NCBI GenBank assembly: GCA_965207985.1
Contig: CBDBND010000019.1
Span: forward strand, 66,661 to 130,660
DNA: 64,000 nucleotides
Direction of reading: 5' to 3'
Origin: CBDBND01 sp965207985
GTDB lineage: Bacteria; Pseudomonadota; Alphaproteobacteria; Rhodospirillales; Rhodospirillaceae
Part shown: positions 63,908-64,000 of the stretch, piece by piece
How positions within the stretch are numbered: the stretch's first letter is position 1
Layout of the letters: every line of letters starts with the position of its first letter
Translations under genes and position numbers: made by a program
Notes under the pieces: generated by a model
Told to the model about the DNA's origin: nothing
Databases searched by the model: none
Seen by the model: only the letters and a program-made list of their open reading frames with translations

Positions 63908-64000
63908 TTATTCTTTAGCATTTTGAGGGACGCGCTCTACTTCATCGGCCATCTCTTCCATTTGCGCGGAGATACAAGCCAATGTGCGTCTTTGCTCTTG
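63908..64000 (-). CDS. C-terminal end of an unrecognised protein (runs off the window)
   Basis: Minus-strand open frame reaching the window edge, ending EQRRTLACISAQMEEMADEV then ERVPQNAKE, stop at 63908. A charged helical tail; the family cannot be told from 30 residues. About 50 bp lies between it and the IS-D right end. Confidence 0.35.
   Translation of the reverse strand, partial: QEQRRTLACISAQMEEMADEVERVPQNAKE

Noticed and set aside
1..64000. CRISPR array, defence island, phage or secretion-system genes
   Set aside because: No regularly spaced repeats, cas-like, phage structural or secretion proteins were found; the repeated sequences are all IS copies, the methyltransferase paralogues and the two Rieske genes.

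Overview
The window looks like alphaproteobacterial chromosome, probably a marine or host-associated Rhodospirillales-type lineage. The clues are the recG / sdhE / mfd block, a Gld-type ABC operon, and many exported enzymes with Tat-like signals. It carries an unusually heavy load of insertion sequences and recently broken genes, which suggests a genome in active decay or rearrangement. No species can be named from the sequence alone.

Layout. (1) 1-5.5 kb: the start of a signal-bearing methyltransferase gene, a frameshifted DUF4910 gene, a formyltransferase gene with an in-frame stop, a DUF3303 gene and a GFA-family gene clipped by an IS5-type element (IS-A). IS-A is itself cut by a second IS5-type element (IS-B). 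(2) 5.5-21 kb: an oxidative catabolic region with a GNAT enzyme, two near-duplicate Rieske oxygenases, a broken Na/Pi symporter, an exported tandem alpha/beta-hydrolase lacking nucleophile serines, a tannase-like esterase, an exported FAD dehydrogenase and three more paralogues of the methyltransferase (four in all). (3) 21-33 kb: conserved core genes mfd, sdhE, recG, a Nudix hydrolase, a ferredoxin, and an ABC ATPase / permease / GldG / DUF4340 operon. (4) 33-48 kb: an IS-rich zone with pseudogenes of a sulfotransferase, a small membrane protein, a PIN protein, a DUF481 protein and a rhodanese, plus tRNA-Ser(GCU), an intact FAD oxidoreductase and a possible mobile-element regulator. (5) 48-62 kb: a second exported catabolic/redox region with an NTF2-like protein, a PQQ quinohemoprotein dehydrogenase, a TonB-dependent receptor, an MFS transporter and a tightly overlapping operon of a secreted repeat protein, DUF1552, DUF1592 cytochrome-type lipoprotein, a secreted hypothetical and a CHRD protein. 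(6) 62-64 kb: a truncated IS1595 gene, a further IS3-family copy and the tail of an unknown gene.

How the genes may work together (inference): regions 2 and 5 look like peripheral oxidation pathways for an aromatic, terpenoid or steroid-like substrate. Rieske hydroxylation, flavin dehydrogenation, ester hydrolysis and methyl transfer would belong to region 2. Outer-membrane uptake, PQQ oxidation and an exported haem-protein operon would belong to region 5. The substrate cannot be read from the sequence.

The strongest structural result is a reconstructed inversion. The two identical 1588-bp IS-E copies (38714-40301 and 46197-47784, opposite orientations) each have mismatched 4-bp flanks. Flipping the 5.9-kb segment between them restores matching target duplications for both (CTAG/CTAG and TTAG/TTAG) and also rejoins a split IS6 element. 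The most interesting possible new biology is the four-paralogue family of methyltransferases carrying Tat-like signal peptides, one of them translationally coupled to a small unknown protein.
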